NCBI GenBank assembly: GCA_030695565.1
Contig: JAUYRZ010000042.1
Coordinates: 62,001-126,000 of the forward strand
Origin: Archangium sp.
GTDB taxonomy: Bacteria; Myxococcota; Myxococcia; Myxococcales; Myxococcaceae
Direction of reading: 5' to 3'
DNA length: 64,000 nt
The notes under the pieces were generated by a model. That model saw only the letters and a list, made by a program, of their open reading frames with translations. It was not told where the DNA came from and did no database searches. A program made the translations under genes and the position numbers. Of this stretch, positions 8,299 to 20,200 are shown one piece after another; positions within the stretch are counted from its first letter, which is position 1; each line of letters opens with the position of its first letter.

Positions 8299-8951
8299 TC
8301 TCCACCGAGGCGCTGACCCGCGGTTATGACGATGGCGCGCGGGGCAAGGTGCGGGTGCTCGATGGGGTGGGGCTGCAGATCGCCGCCGGTGAGTTCGTGG
8401 CGATCGTCGGCCGCAGCGGGAGCGGGAAGTCGACGCTGCTGCACGTGCTGGGCGGGCTGGACTCGGGGTTTGTCGGTGAGGTCACCGTCGCGGGCACGAA
8501 GCTCGCCGGGTTGAGCGACCGGGCGCTGGCGAAGTTCCGCAATGAGTCGGTGGGCTTCGTCTTTCAGTCGTTTCATTTGATTCAGGGGCTGTCGGCGCTG
8601 GAGAACGTCTCGTTGCCGGCGGCGTTTTCTGCGAGTGAGGGCGAGGCGGCGCGCGCGAAGGAGGCGCTGGCGCGGGTGGGGCTGGGGGAGAAGACGTCGC
8701 GTTTGCCCAGTCAGTTGTCGGGTGGTGAACGGCAGCGTGTGGCGATTGCGCGATCGTTGTTCAATCGGCCGAAGGTGCTGCTGTGTGATGAGCCGACGGG
8801 GAACCTCGATGTGCAGACGGCCGATGAGGTGATTGCGTTGTTCAACTCGCTCAACGCCGAGGGGCTCACGATTCTGGCGGTCACTCATGAGGAGCGGTTG
8901 CGCTCAGCTGCCAGCCGGGTGCTCACTTTGATTGATGGGCGGTTGGTGTGA
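8295..8951 (+). CDS. ABC transporter ATP-binding protein (MacB/LolD class)
   Basis: 218 residues. Walker A GRSGSGKST, Q-loop FVFQSFHLIQGLSALENV, signature LSGGERQRVAIARS, Walker B VLLCDEPTGNLD, switch histidine AVTHEE. The Q-loop phrase and the NLD D-loop are typical of the MacB/LolD family, which powers lipoprotein or peptide extraction without itself moving substrate across the membrane. GTG 8295 overlaps the stop of the upstream lipoprotein gene. It pairs with the FtsX-type permease at 9005. Confidence 0.92.
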   Translation: MISTEALTRGYDDGARGKVRVLDGVGLQIAAGEFVAIVGRSGSGKSTLLHVLGGLDSGFVGEVTVAGTKLAGLSDRALAKFRNESVGFVFQSFHLIQGLSALENVSLPAAFSASEGEAARAKEALARVGLGEKTSRLPSQLSGGERQRVAIARSLFNRPKVLLCDEPTGNLDVQTADEVIALFNSLNAEGLTILAVTHEERLRSAASRVLTLIDGRLV

Positions 8952-8957
8952 CGCAGC

Positions 8958-9000
8958 CCCTCACCCCGGCCCTCTCCCCGCTTCGCAGGGCGAGGGAGAG
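8958..9000 (+). repeat. CCCTCTCCC dispersed element, copy 2
   Basis: CCCTCACCCC GG CCCTCTCCCC, then GCAGGGCGAGGGAGAG: imperfect arms of the family. It fills almost the whole gap between the ABC ATPase and its permease, and its last bases may act as the permease's ribosome-binding region. Confidence 0.65.
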
Positions 9001-9004
9001 CTAG

Positions 9005-10288
9005 GTGCGATCCTCGGCGCTTCGGAAGCTGGTGCGGTTGCAGTTGTCTCGCGACCGGCGCGGGGCGTTCAGCTCTGCGTTCGGAATTGCGATCGGCATC
9101 GCGTCGCTCGTGTTCTTCGTCGCGCTCGGCCTCGGCGTGGCCCGGGTGGTGCGGGAGAAGATCTTTCCGGTCGACTCTCGCCTCGTCGACGTGGTGCCTT
9201 CGCAGCTGGCCATCGGCCTCTTCGGCGGCGGCAAGCTGACCCAGGACGCAGTGGATCGCCTCGCTGCGTTGCCCGGCGTCGAGAAGGCCTACCGAAAGAT
9301 GAGCGTGCGGGTGCCCGCGGTCAGCTTCTATGACGGCGACTTCTTCGGCCGCCGCTTGCGCATGGGCATCGAGGTGATCGCCGTCGGCGTCGACCCCGAG
9401 TTCGTTCGCGCTGACGTGAAGCTGGGTGACTTCAGCGATCCAGGCCCCGGCAAACCGATCCCCACCATCGTCGCTTCGCGCCTGCTCGAGATTTACAACA
9501 AGACCTTCGCCCCGGCCCGTTCGCTCCCGCAGCTCTCCGCCACCATGCTGGTGGGCTTCAGCTTCCCGGTCGACTTCAACCGCAGCTTCGTCGCCGTGGT
9601 CGCGCCAGGTCCGGTGACCTCGACGCAGGCGCAGGTGGTCGGTCTCTCGGAGCGTGGCCTGCTGGCGGGCGCCACCATTCCCCTCGAGGTGGCCATTCGC
9701 ATGAACAAGGCCGCGAACGTCGACGCGGAGACCTTCAGCGGCGTGGCCCTGCAAGCGGGCTCACCTTCCGACGTGCCGCGCATCATCGCCGCCGTCAAAG
9801 AGATGGGCTTGCGCGTCGACGATCAAGAACGGCGCATGTCGGAGAACGCGGGCGCCGCCGTGGCCATCACCACGTCTGCGATGGCGCTGCTCTCGGCGCT
9901 GATTTGTCTCCTCGCGGCCTTCAACATCGCCCACGCGCTCTCGGCCGCCGTGCGGGCGCGTGAACGGGAGCTGGGCGTGATGCGCGCGGTGGGCGCCAAC
10001 CAACGCGACATCTTCAGCCTGGTGCTGGTCGAGGCGATGGTGCTCGGCGTGGGCGGCGGGCTCTTCGGCACCATCACCGCGCTCCTCGCCGCCTTCGGGG
10101 TGGATATGCTCTCGGCGCGCGTGCTCCCCGAATTCCCCTTCAAGCCCGACACGTTTTTCCTCGTCCCCCTCTGGTTGCCGCTGCTCGGCGTGGGCCTGGG
10201 GGTGTTGGCCGCGATCGGTGGCGCGTGGTTGCCGGCCCGTCGTGCAGCGCAGGTCGATCCAGCCCGGGTGCTGGCAGGGCAGGGCTGA
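9005..10288 (+). CDS. ABC transporter permease, FtsX/MacB family
   Basis: 427 residues with the MacB/LolC topology. There is one N-terminal helix (FGIAIGIASLVFFVALGLGV), then a large periplasmic domain of about 230 residues. Three C-terminal helices follow, with the conserved FtsX cytoplasmic phrase RERELGVMRAVGANQRDI and the closing LPARRAAQVDPARVL. GTG start at 9005. Together with the 8295 ATPase it should form a mechanotransmission-type ABC complex; the nearby lipoprotein and solute-binding protein are candidate partners. Confidence 0.9.
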   Translation: MRSSALRKLVRLQLSRDRRGAFSSAFGIAIGIASLVFFVALGLGVARVVREKIFPVDSRLVDVVPSQLAIGLFGGGKLTQDAVDRLAALPGVEKAYRKMSVRVPAVSFYDGDFFGRRLRMGIEVIAVGVDPEFVRADVKLGDFSDPGPGKPIPTIVASRLLEIYNKTFAPARSLPQLSATMLVGFSFPVDFNRSFVAVVAPGPVTSTQAQVVGLSERGLLAGATIPLEVAIRMNKAANVDAETFSGVALQAGSPSDVPRIIAAVKEMGLRVDDQERRMSENAGAAVAITTSAMALLSALICLLAAFNIAHALSAAVRARERELGVMRAVGANQRDIFSLVLVEAMVLGVGGGLFGTITALLAAFGVDMLSARVLPEFPFKPDTFFLVPLWLPLLGVGLGVLAAIGGAWLPARRAAQVDPARVLAGQG

Positions 10289-10289
10289 A

Positions 10290-11024
10290 GTGAAGCCGGC
10301 TGGCGTGATCGCGCGCGGGGTGCTGCTGCTGTTCCTCGCCTGGCTCTACGGCGGCGACGTGGTGCGCTGGGGGCAGGCGCAGACGGCCGAGGTGACCGCA
10401 CTCGCCGAGCTGCCGCGTCTGTGGCTGGGGCTGCTGGGTTGCGCGGTGGCGATCGGCGGCGCGGTGGTGCTGGTGAGGGGGCGCAAGCAGGGCCCTTCGT
10501 GGCGGCCGCTGCGGGCGCTCACCATCGCGGCTCTGGGGCTGCTCTTTCTCGACTTCGTGGTGATCAACTCGCGCCGCTCGCCGCTCTCTTCCGAGGAGCA
10601 GACCTTGCTCGCCGTGCAGTCGTTCGCTGAGCAGGCCAGCCGGGCTTCGGCCGTCGAAGCCGTGCCGCGTGATCCCGCCTTGCTCGGCTCGTTCCTCGAG
10701 GGCCTCGGCACCGTGCCTTTTTTCGTCAAGGGCGAGCGGGTCAGCGCGTGGAAGCTGGAGATTCGGGAGCGGTGTGCCGGGCCGGCCGTCGATCCCGGGC
10801 AGGCCGCGGTGGGCACGCTCCTCTACTGCGTGGCCTCCGATCGCCAGCAGGCCTGGGTGACCCTGGTCGGGGCTCCGATTGGGCAGGTGTTCGGCGTGCG
10901 GGGCATGGTGGCCACGAAAGACGGCTGGGTGGGTGACGTGCACGTCGCCCAGCCCGATCCCGAGGCAGAAGGCGAGCCTTCTGAACAACCTGTGTGGGGC
11001 GGGCCTACACAGGTCGAACCGTAA
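10290..11024 (+). CDS. Three-helix membrane protein of unknown function
   Basis: 244 residues from the GTG at 10290, one base after the permease stop; a longer in-frame start would overlap the permease by 70 bases and is rejected. Three hydrophobic segments (about 5-22, 44-63, 73-90) precede a soluble domain of about 150 residues with four cysteines and no recognised motif. It is the last gene of the run that starts with pspA. No family recognised. Confidence 0.75.
   Translation: MKPAGVIARGVLLLFLAWLYGGDVVRWGQAQTAEVTALAELPRLWLGLLGCAVAIGGAVVLVRGRKQGPSWRPLRALTIAALGLLFLDFVVINSRRSPLSSEEQTLLAVQSFAEQASRASAVEAVPRDPALLGSFLEGLGTVPFFVKGERVSAWKLEIRERCAGPAVDPGQAAVGTLLYCVASDRQQAWVTLVGAPIGQVFGVRGMVATKDGWVGDVHVAQPDPEAEGEPSEQPVWGGPTQVEP
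10988..11014. promoter_or_regulatory. Perfect 8-bp inverted repeat before the kinase gene
   Basis: ACCTGTGT (10988-10995) and ACACAGGT (11007-11014) are exact inverse complements separated by 11 bases. They lie over the last codons of the 10290 gene and 56 bases upstream of the kinase start. The arrangement suits a dimeric repressor or activator site for the kinase gene; it could also be a weak terminator, but no T-run follows. Confidence 0.45.
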
Positions 11025-11069
11025 CTTTCCTCCCATGGTGGCTTTTGGCGCGCTGTACGCTCCGGGTGC

Positions 11070-13010
<1,941 letters not shown>

Positions 13011-13058
13011 AGCGGTGAACCAGAGCGATCTGGTCTCTCTCGAGAAGGAACACCATCC

Positions 13059-14798
13059 ATGGTCCGCAAGAAGGCAGATGACCCGCTGGCGGGGCTCCCG
13101 CCGTGGGCGCAGAAACTCGCCCAGCGCTACTACACGCGCACGGTCAGCACGTTCGTGTTGTACGGCGCCGTTCGCGATTTGCAGCCGATCACCAAAGAAG
13201 ACGGCGGGCGCGACTTTTCGAACCTGAAGCAGTTCCTCGCTGACGATCTGTTCGGCGGGCGCGATCACGTCATCTTCTACGATCGCAGCTCGGGCATTCG
13301 CGCGGCGGCCACGGAGACGCAGCAGGATCTGAACCGGGCGCTGGCGGGCTACGACACGCTCTACGGCACCGACTTCGCCAAGGTGATGCCCCGCGATCCG
13401 GGCCGTGCGTTGCAGATCCTGGAGAACTACCTGCGCATGCGCGTGTCCGACGGCAAGTCGGTGGCGCTGGTGATCGACTTCGCCGAGACCATCGCGCCCG
13501 CGGGCGACATGTCTCACCTGCAGGCCGAAGATCGCTTCGTGCTGGCCACGCTGGTGAAGTGGGCTTCAGACCCGCAGTTCCTTTCGGGTGATCTCTCCAT
13601 CGTGCTGGTGGTGGAGAACCTGGCCGACCTCACGCCGCGCATCTCGCGTAACCCCTACGTGGCGAACATCGAGATCATCCTCCCCACCGAGGAGGAGCGG
13701 CTCGACTTCGTGAAGTGGAAGCTGGAGGGCAAGAAGCTGCAGTCGATCTCCGACGTCAGCATGCAGGCGCTGGCGAAGATCACCGCCGGGCTCTCGCGCA
13801 TCAACCTCGACCGCCTGCTGACCGAGGCGATCGAGTCAGGTCACAAGATCACCGCCGAGGTCTTGAAGGAAAAGAAGAAGGAGATCATCCAGGCCGAGTG
13901 CCACGGCCTGCTGGAGTTCATCGAGCCCGAGTACACGCTCGACGTGGTGGCAGGTCACGCCAAGGCCAAGAAGATGCTGCGTGACGCGTCTTCGGCGCTC
14001 AAGAAGGGCCGCATCGAGGTGATGCCCATGGGCTACCTCGTGTCGGGCCCGGTCGGCACCGGCAAGACGTTCCTGGTCACCTCGTTCGCCGGTGAGATCG
14101 GCGTGCCGTGCGTGAAGTTCTTGAACTTTCGCAGCCAGTGGCAGGGCGTGACGGAGGCGAACCTCGAGAAGATCTTCAACCTGCTCAAGGCGCTGTGGCC
14201 GGTGGCGGTGATGATCGACGAGGCCGACGCGTTCCTGGGTGACCGTGATGCGGGCGGCGACTCGGGTACCTCGAGCCGCATCTTCGCGTCGATCGCCAGC
14301 TTCATGGGCAACACGGCCTTTCGTGGGAAGATCGTGTGGTTCCTGCTCACCTGCCGGCCCGACCTGCTGCCCATCGACTTGAAGCGTCAGGGCCGCGCCG
14401 AAGAGCACATCGCGTTGTTCTACCCGCAGACCGATGCGGAGCGGGACGAGCTGTTCAAGGCGATGCAGAAGAAGACCAAGGTGAAGGTCGAGTTCCCCGA
14501 CTTCTCCAAGCTCACCTCGGGCCAGACGTATTCGGGCGCCGACATCGAGGCGATCCTGGTGCGCTCGAAGTTCCGCGCGATGGTCGAAGGCCGCGAAGAG
14601 GTCATCACGGCCGACGTCGAGGCGGTGGTGAAAGACTTCATTCCGCCCAGCTACCCGCTGGAGATCGAGTTGCAGAACCTGGTCGCGGTGCAGGAGTGCA
14701 CCAGCCGTGATCTGCTGCCCGACGCCTTCAAGTCGCTCGAGCGCGACTTCGTCACGCGGCGGGTCAAGGAGATCAAGATGCTCCTCGAGGAGAGGTAA
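13059..14798 (+). CDS. AAA+ ATPase with degenerate N-terminal AAA half
   Basis: 579 residues. The C-terminal AAA+ module has Walker A GPVGTGKT (about 331-338), Walker B VAVMIDEADAF, a sensor-1-like stretch IVWFLLTCRPDLL and an arginine-finger region LKRQGRAEEHI. The N-terminal half has a Walker-B-like strand (SVALVIDFAETI) and sensor-like LSIVLVVENLADLTPRI but no P-loop, the arrangement seen in Ycf46-type AAA proteins. ATG at 13059, 48 bases after the kinase. No protease or substrate domain is fused, so it is probably a remodelling ATPase; partner unknown. Proximity suggests a link to the kinase, but this is only inferred. Confidence 0.85.
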   Translation: MVRKKADDPLAGLPPWAQKLAQRYYTRTVSTFVLYGAVRDLQPITKEDGGRDFSNLKQFLADDLFGGRDHVIFYDRSSGIRAAATETQQDLNRALAGYDTLYGTDFAKVMPRDPGRALQILENYLRMRVSDGKSVALVIDFAETIAPAGDMSHLQAEDRFVLATLVKWASDPQFLSGDLSIVLVVENLADLTPRISRNPYVANIEIILPTEEERLDFVKWKLEGKKLQSISDVSMQALAKITAGLSRINLDRLLTEAIESGHKITAEVLKEKKKEIIQAECHGLLEFIEPEYTLDVVAGHAKAKKMLRDASSALKKGRIEVMPMGYLVSGPVGTGKTFLVTSFAGEIGVPCVKFLNFRSQWQGVTEANLEKIFNLLKALWPVAVMIDEADAFLGDRDAGGDSGTSSRIFASIASFMGNTAFRGKIVWFLLTCRPDLLPIDLKRQGRAEEHIALFYPQTDAERDELFKAMQKKTKVKVEFPDFSKLTSGQTYSGADIEAILVRSKFRAMVEGREEVITADVEAVVKDFIPPSYPLEIELQNLVAVQECTSRDLLPDAFKSLERDFVTRRVKEIKMLLEER

Positions 14799-14799
14799 G

Positions 14800-14852
14800 G
14801 CCCCTCTTCCTTCGGGAGAGGGTCAGGGTGAGGGTCGAACATCCTCACCCTG
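14800..14852. terminator. Double hairpin between convergent genes (dispersed element, copy 3)
   Basis: CCTCTTCC TTCG GGAGAGG forms one imperfect hairpin. CAGGGTGAGG (14824-14833) and CCTCACCCTG (14843-14852) form a perfect 10-bp stem with a 9-base loop. It lies between the AAA+ gene (plus) and the macroglobulin gene (minus), so it may end transcription from both sides; no clear T-run is present. The sequence belongs to the dispersed CCCTCTCCC family. Confidence 0.6.
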
Positions 14853-14858
14853 AGTTCT

Positions 14859-17249
14859 TCACTCCACGCGCCAGGTGACTGGAGCGAACTCCTTCTTCTT
14901 GGCGGCGTTCGCCTCAGGTTGAAGTGAAGACGCGCCCGAGTGCAGCGTGCCCGCCAGCGTGGCGATCACCTTCACGTTGGTCTGCCAGAGCGCGCCGTTG
15001 GGCTGCGACGGCAGGTGCAAGGTGAGCAGCCCGTCTTCGGTTTCATACCGGCTGATCGACCCACTCGAGACCAGCTTGGTGAGCGAGGTGGAGTCGGCCT
15101 GCACACCGGCGGGCAACGAGAGCTCCACCTGCATCGGCGTACCGCCCGGCATCGCGGCGGTGAGCTTCACGTCGGCAGGCAACCCGACCTTCAGGCTCGC
15201 GGGCAGCTCGGTCTTGAGCTCGAGCCCACCACCCGGTTCGTCCTTCCACGGCGCGTAGGAGATCAGCTGCAGGCTGTAACCAAGCCCCGGCACCGCGGGC
15301 TCGGCCCGAATCGTCCACGTGTGCGCGCCACCACTGCCGGTCGCGTCAGCGTCGAGTGAGAGCACGCTCTGCAACGCGGCGGCGTCGATGATGCCCGTGG
15401 TGATCGCCTGGCCATCGCGCTCCAGGGTGATCTTCACACCCGGCGGCACGGGATCTTTGAACAGCCGCACGGCCGCACGAAGGGCGACCAGGTTGGCGCG
15501 CCCATCGCCCCAGCCCGAGTACGACGAGTAGCCCGAGAGCAGATACGTGCCGAGATCCGCCAGCGGCGCATCCTTCACGTCTTGCAGCGCGAGGATGGCC
15601 ATCGCCGTCGCTTCGTACGTCGAAGGCGCCACGCCATCGGCGCGCACCACGCCCGGGTCGACCGGCAGGTACTTCCCGCCGTCAGAAGACTCCGCGAGCT
15701 TCTCGAGCACCCGCTTTCGCAGGCTGTCACCCACGCCGCCGGTGATCGCCCCCGACGCGAGGATCGCCGCCGCCGTGTACGCGTCGTTGACCCGCGCCGC
15801 GTTGCGCTCGAAGGCGCCCGAGGCCTTCAAGGTGACCGCCGTCGCGCGCTGGCGAGCCGCGGGCGTCTCCATCGAAGCCCGCGCGGCGCGCACGCAATCA
15901 GAGGTGGTCACCAGCAACCGCTGGAGCGTCCACCCATTGGCGCCCTGGCACGTACCGTCTGCGCGCTGCTGCTGAGCGACCTGCAGCGCGAGCCGTTCAC
16001 CCAGGCGCGCGAGCACCGGGTTCTGCGGGTGCGCCAGCGCGGCTTCCGTCAGCAGCGTGGCCGTGTCGACCGAAGGCGAGCGCGCGTACTGCATCACCCG
16101 CTGCGTCGCGAGAATGGAGAGGTCGCGAATCACCGGCTCGTCGGCCTTGGCGCCCAACGAGTTGAGCAGCGCCGGCGCCTGACCCAGCAGCTGCAGCAGG
16201 TACGCGTCTTCCGCCACGCCACCGCGGCCGGGCGCTGCCGACAGCTCGTTGCGGATGAGACCGAGTGCACCGGGGTACACGCGCAGGCGCACCGCTTCGG
16301 TACCAGGCAGCGGGTTCGCCGGGCCCGAGAGCGAGAACGTGCGGGGCGCGGCGAGCGTGCCTGCCTTGCTCACCAGCTCACGACGGCCTGCGGGCTTGAG
16401 CTCGATGCTCTTCTCGATCGCGTCGGTATTTCCGAGCGTGGCCTTGAACGACGCAATGCCGGGCTTGGTGGTGTTCAACGTCACGTACTGCAGCGCGTTG
16501 CCGCCGGCAGGCACCTTCACCACGCCGCCCGTGCCTGACAGCGTGGCGCCGGAGATCTCGTAGGCGAGCGACGTGGTGATGTCGGCGTCGGTGGTGTTCA
16601 CCACCTGAATCGGCAACCGCACCGAGTCGCCCGCGTAGAGGAACGCCGGGGTCACCGGCTCGACGTAGGTGGGCAGGGTGCCGAGGAAGCTCGCCACGCT
16701 GCCGGCCTGGCTGCCTTGCCGCGAATGCGCGAGCGCGAGCAGCCGCCAGGTGGTGAGGCGATCAGGCACTTTCACCGGGATGTTGGCCCGGCCCTGCGCA
16801 TCGGTGACGATCAACGGCTCGAAGAGAAACGTCTCGGGGAACCACGCGCGGGTCGCAGCGGGCTGCGCCAGCTCGCCATCCATCGCTTCTGATTCGGCGG
16901 GGGCGTCCATGAGCCCGGCCTGCACCATGGGCGTGGTGACCGCCCCCAGGCTGCCGTAGCCATTGCCCGAGCCGCCACCGCCCCGGCCGGAGCCCTTGAG
17001 GCCGAGGCCGCCCAGACCGACCGCGGCGCGCTTCTTCTCCATCTTGCCCATCACCCCTTCGTCCATCTTGGGGGGCGGTGCTGCGAACACCTGCACGGGG
17101 GAAGGCGCTGCTTCCTCTCGGTAGTATCGATCGTCACTGCCCGACAAGGCGTCGGCGCTGGGGCTCATGGCTCTGGGGCTCGCCAGCCCGAGGAAGGTGA
17201 TGAACAGGATCGCGACGGCGGTGAGCGCGAGAATGAGGAACTTCTTCAT
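14859..17249 (-). CDS. Alpha-2-macroglobulin family protein, C-terminal half
   Basis: 796 residues from the ATG at 17249, preceded by GAAGGAG; this ATG overlaps the previous gene's TGA (ATGA), so the upstream TTG at 17279 is rejected. Residues 1-24 form a signal or anchor helix (MKKFLILALTAVAILFITFL). A Gly-rich linker follows (about 68-92). The A2M domain begins near 133 (AWFPETFLFEPLIVTDAQG ... VPDRLTTWRLLALA) and leads into an alpha/alpha thioester-like domain and a C-terminal receptor-like beta domain. The thioester Cys-x-Glu-Gln is absent: the expected position (about 333) reads APGRGGVAEDAY. It probably assembles with the upstream gene product. Confidence 0.88.
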   Translation of the reverse strand: MKKFLILALTAVAILFITFLGLASPRAMSPSADALSGSDDRYYREEAAPSPVQVFAAPPPKMDEGVMGKMEKKRAAVGLGGLGLKGSGRGGGGSGNGYGSLGAVTTPMVQAGLMDAPAESEAMDGELAQPAATRAWFPETFLFEPLIVTDAQGRANIPVKVPDRLTTWRLLALAHSRQGSQAGSVASFLGTLPTYVEPVTPAFLYAGDSVRLPIQVVNTTDADITTSLAYEISGATLSGTGGVVKVPAGGNALQYVTLNTTKPGIASFKATLGNTDAIEKSIELKPAGRRELVSKAGTLAAPRTFSLSGPANPLPGTEAVRLRVYPGALGLIRNELSAAPGRGGVAEDAYLLQLLGQAPALLNSLGAKADEPVIRDLSILATQRVMQYARSPSVDTATLLTEAALAHPQNPVLARLGERLALQVAQQQRADGTCQGANGWTLQRLLVTTSDCVRAARASMETPAARQRATAVTLKASGAFERNAARVNDAYTAAAILASGAITGGVGDSLRKRVLEKLAESSDGGKYLPVDPGVVRADGVAPSTYEATAMAILALQDVKDAPLADLGTYLLSGYSSYSGWGDGRANLVALRAAVRLFKDPVPPGVKITLERDGQAITTGIIDAAALQSVLSLDADATGSGGAHTWTIRAEPAVPGLGYSLQLISYAPWKDEPGGGLELKTELPASLKVGLPADVKLTAAMPGGTPMQVELSLPAGVQADSTSLTKLVSSGSISRYETEDGLLTLHLPSQPNGALWQTNVKVIATLAGTLHSGASSLQPEANAAKKKEFAPVTWRVE

Positions 17250-20200
17250 GGCTTCTCCTTCGCAACCCACTGCGACCAATTCTGAGTGTCTTCCGGCAGC
17301 CGGGTTCCGTTGATCACCACGGAGCGCGGCTCGGTGAGCGCGAGCAGGTCAGCTGGCAAGCGATGCAGCCTGAGCTTTCTGCCCCACGCATCGCGCGCCG
17401 AGTCTTTCCTCGACTCCACGGCGTCGAGTGACTGGTTCCACAACCGCGCCATCACGGGCGGCGTCATCTTCTCCGAGCCGGGTGCCGACGACTCCCACGT
17501 GCGCACCTGGGTGTAGAGCTCGCCCAACACCACGTAGAACCGATCGACCTGCGCTTCGTTGGGATCGAACACCGTGCTCCCTGAGATCGACACCGAGGCT
17601 TCGACCTGCGGAGGCGGCGGCATCGACGACACGCGAGCGAGCGTCGCGGCCGCAGCATTGGCACCGCGAATCCGGCCCAGCGAGAGCGCCTGCGCATCCA
17701 TCGAGCCGAACGCCGCCGTGCCCGTCGCCTGCGGCCTCAACGGCGCGAGCTCATCGGCGCCGGGAAGCGAAGCGAGCTGCGAGAGGCTCTCGTCGACGCC
17801 GAACAACCCGACGGCTGCAGCGCCTCCCGTGCCGCCCACCGTCGTCTCGATGCCCAGCTGCGCGACCTGACCGGGGGCGTACCGTTCTTTCTCGGGCGTC
17901 ACCTTCACCGAGAGCGCTGCGTTGGGCTGCACGAAGAGGAACACCTGGCCGCCGCCCCACTGCACGCCGGCCCAGCCCTGCCAGTCAGCGGGGATGGTGA
18001 AGTCGGCGCTGCGCGTGGAGGGGTCGACCTTCGCTTCTTGCGACTGGAAGGCGTGCGTGAGGAAGAGCTTCTCGGGCAGCTCGCCGGTGAAGTCGGGCCC
18101 GCGCAGGATCTCCACCTTCACGTGCTCGCCCGCCTTGAGCAGTTGCGTGGAAGCGCGCAGGCGGATCTGCGGAACGGTGCCGGGGTTCATGCGCAGCCGG
18201 GTGCTGCCGAACACCTCGGTGCCCTTCTTCGCGGTGACCAGGAACTCGTACCCGACCATCACGGTGTCTTGCGGCTTGAGCGACTCGTACTTCTCCGGAG
18301 CGTTCACCGAGACGGTGGCCACCCCGATGGAGCTCTCCTCTTCCTGCGGCTCGACGTCGAGCTGCTTGGGGAACTGCAGCGTCTTCACCCGCGAGGTGAT
18401 GCAGGCGAGCGCGGACTCTGCGTACGCGTCACCCTTCACCGGCACCCAGTCGAGCTCGACCCGTTTCCAATCGGCGCTGACCTTCCAGTGGATCATGCGC
18501 GGCAGCACGCCGGTCTTGACGGTGGCGGGCAGGCAATCGCGCGCCTCCAGCATCGCGTCGGCCAGCGCCAACTGCAGCGGCTCGGGCGGCTGCGGGAAAC
18601 CATCGAGGGTGATCTCGAAGCGGGGCAGTTCCTCATCGTTGAAGGACCAGCTGGCCTCGAAGAAGCGCTCCTTGCCGGCGCCCAGCTGCAGGCTCTTGAG
18701 CACGCCCTCCATGCACTTGCCGAGCTTCGAGGTGGGCAGCGCCATCGACACCACCGCGCCCGAAGAACGCACCAGCAGACCGACGCTCACCTCCGCTCCG
18801 CCGTCGAGCACATAGCGCGCACACGGCTCGAGCTTCGCGTCGAGGCGATCGAAGGCCATGCGATCGGCCAACGACACCTCACCATCGTCTTCGTTGAGAC
18901 CGAGGCGCTCCGAGAGACCGTTGCGCACCACCAGCTTGGTGCGGGGCGGGGGGCGGAAGGGCATCGCGGGGATCACGATGTTCACCGGCGGGCCGGGGTC
19001 GACCTGCAGGCTCGCCACACCGTCTTCATCGACCTTCGCTTCGGTGCCCTTGTCGGTGGGCTCCCAGAGGCGCTTCACGTTGAGGGTCACGCCTTCGAGC
19101 ACGCGGCCATCGGCGGTCGTCGCGCGCAGGAAGAGGCGGTTGTTGAAACCCTCCACCAGGCCGTCGGCGAGCTCGGTGACGCCGGAGGTGCCGATCAGAT
19201 CTTGCGAGAGGAGAATGGACGCGCCGCCTTCCACCCGATCGCCCGCTGCATCGACGGCGCCGATGCTCACGCTCAGCGTGGCTTGACCTTGCAGATCGTC
19301 GGGCACCATCGGCAGCTCAGCGGTGAAGGCGCCGCTCGCGTTGGTGGTGGCGAGCTTCGGCAGCGCGTTGCCGTCGACCCAGCTGGTCGGCGGCGGCCAC
19401 TCACCCGACACGTTCCAGTCCAGCTCGAGCTTCGCGTTCGCCACCGGAGCGCCCGAGCTGTAGGTGACCGAGCCCTTGAGCACCGGCCGCTCATTGCGGC
19501 GGTAGAACGGTTTGACGGGCGAGGCCTCGACGCGGAAGCGGGGCAGGGTGAACGGCTTGACCGTGAAGGTGCGCGACTCGCTGCTGGCGCCCGACTGCCA
19601 GGTCACCGTCCACGTGCCCGACTGGCTGCCGCGATCGATGGGGAAGGTGCCCGAGACCACGCCCCAGGGTCCCGTGGGAGCGCGCTCCTCGAGCAGCAGC
19701 TCACCTTGCGAATCGGTGACCCGCCAGGTGCCGGGGCGTTCCTCGAGCGGCGTGAGGTCGGAGGCCTTGAGGGCGACCGCGCGAAACTTCACCACGTTGC
19801 CGGGCTCGTAGAGCGGGCGGTCGGTGATCACGTGCACGCGCGCGGGCGTGTAGAGCGGCAGCGGCAGGTCGAGCACCTGCTCGCCGATGGGCGAGGTGAT
19901 GCGGGTGCGCAGCGTGTAGTCGCCGTCATTCACCTTCGGCAGCTCGACCTCGGCCTGCAGCCCGCCGCCTGCCTTTTCCCAACTCTTCTTTGCGGGCAGC
20001 TGCGTCTCACCGGTCGCGCTCACCAGTGAGACGATGGGCGTGAAGTTGGTGATGGCCTCGGTGCGCCGCTGATCATTGGGCGCCACCAGGTAGGTCGCGT
20101 TGACGGTCACCCGCACCGAACCGAACGCGCCGCGTTTGAGCTCCGGGGCGGAGACGTTGATGGTCTGGCGCAGCTCTCCATCGGGGCACTCGTCGAGCCA

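Noticed and set aside
17246-17279. Frameshift splitting one macroglobulin gene
   Set aside because: The second gene has its own Shine-Dalgarno sequence, ATG and signal helix, and an ATGA overlap, so two genes are more likely.
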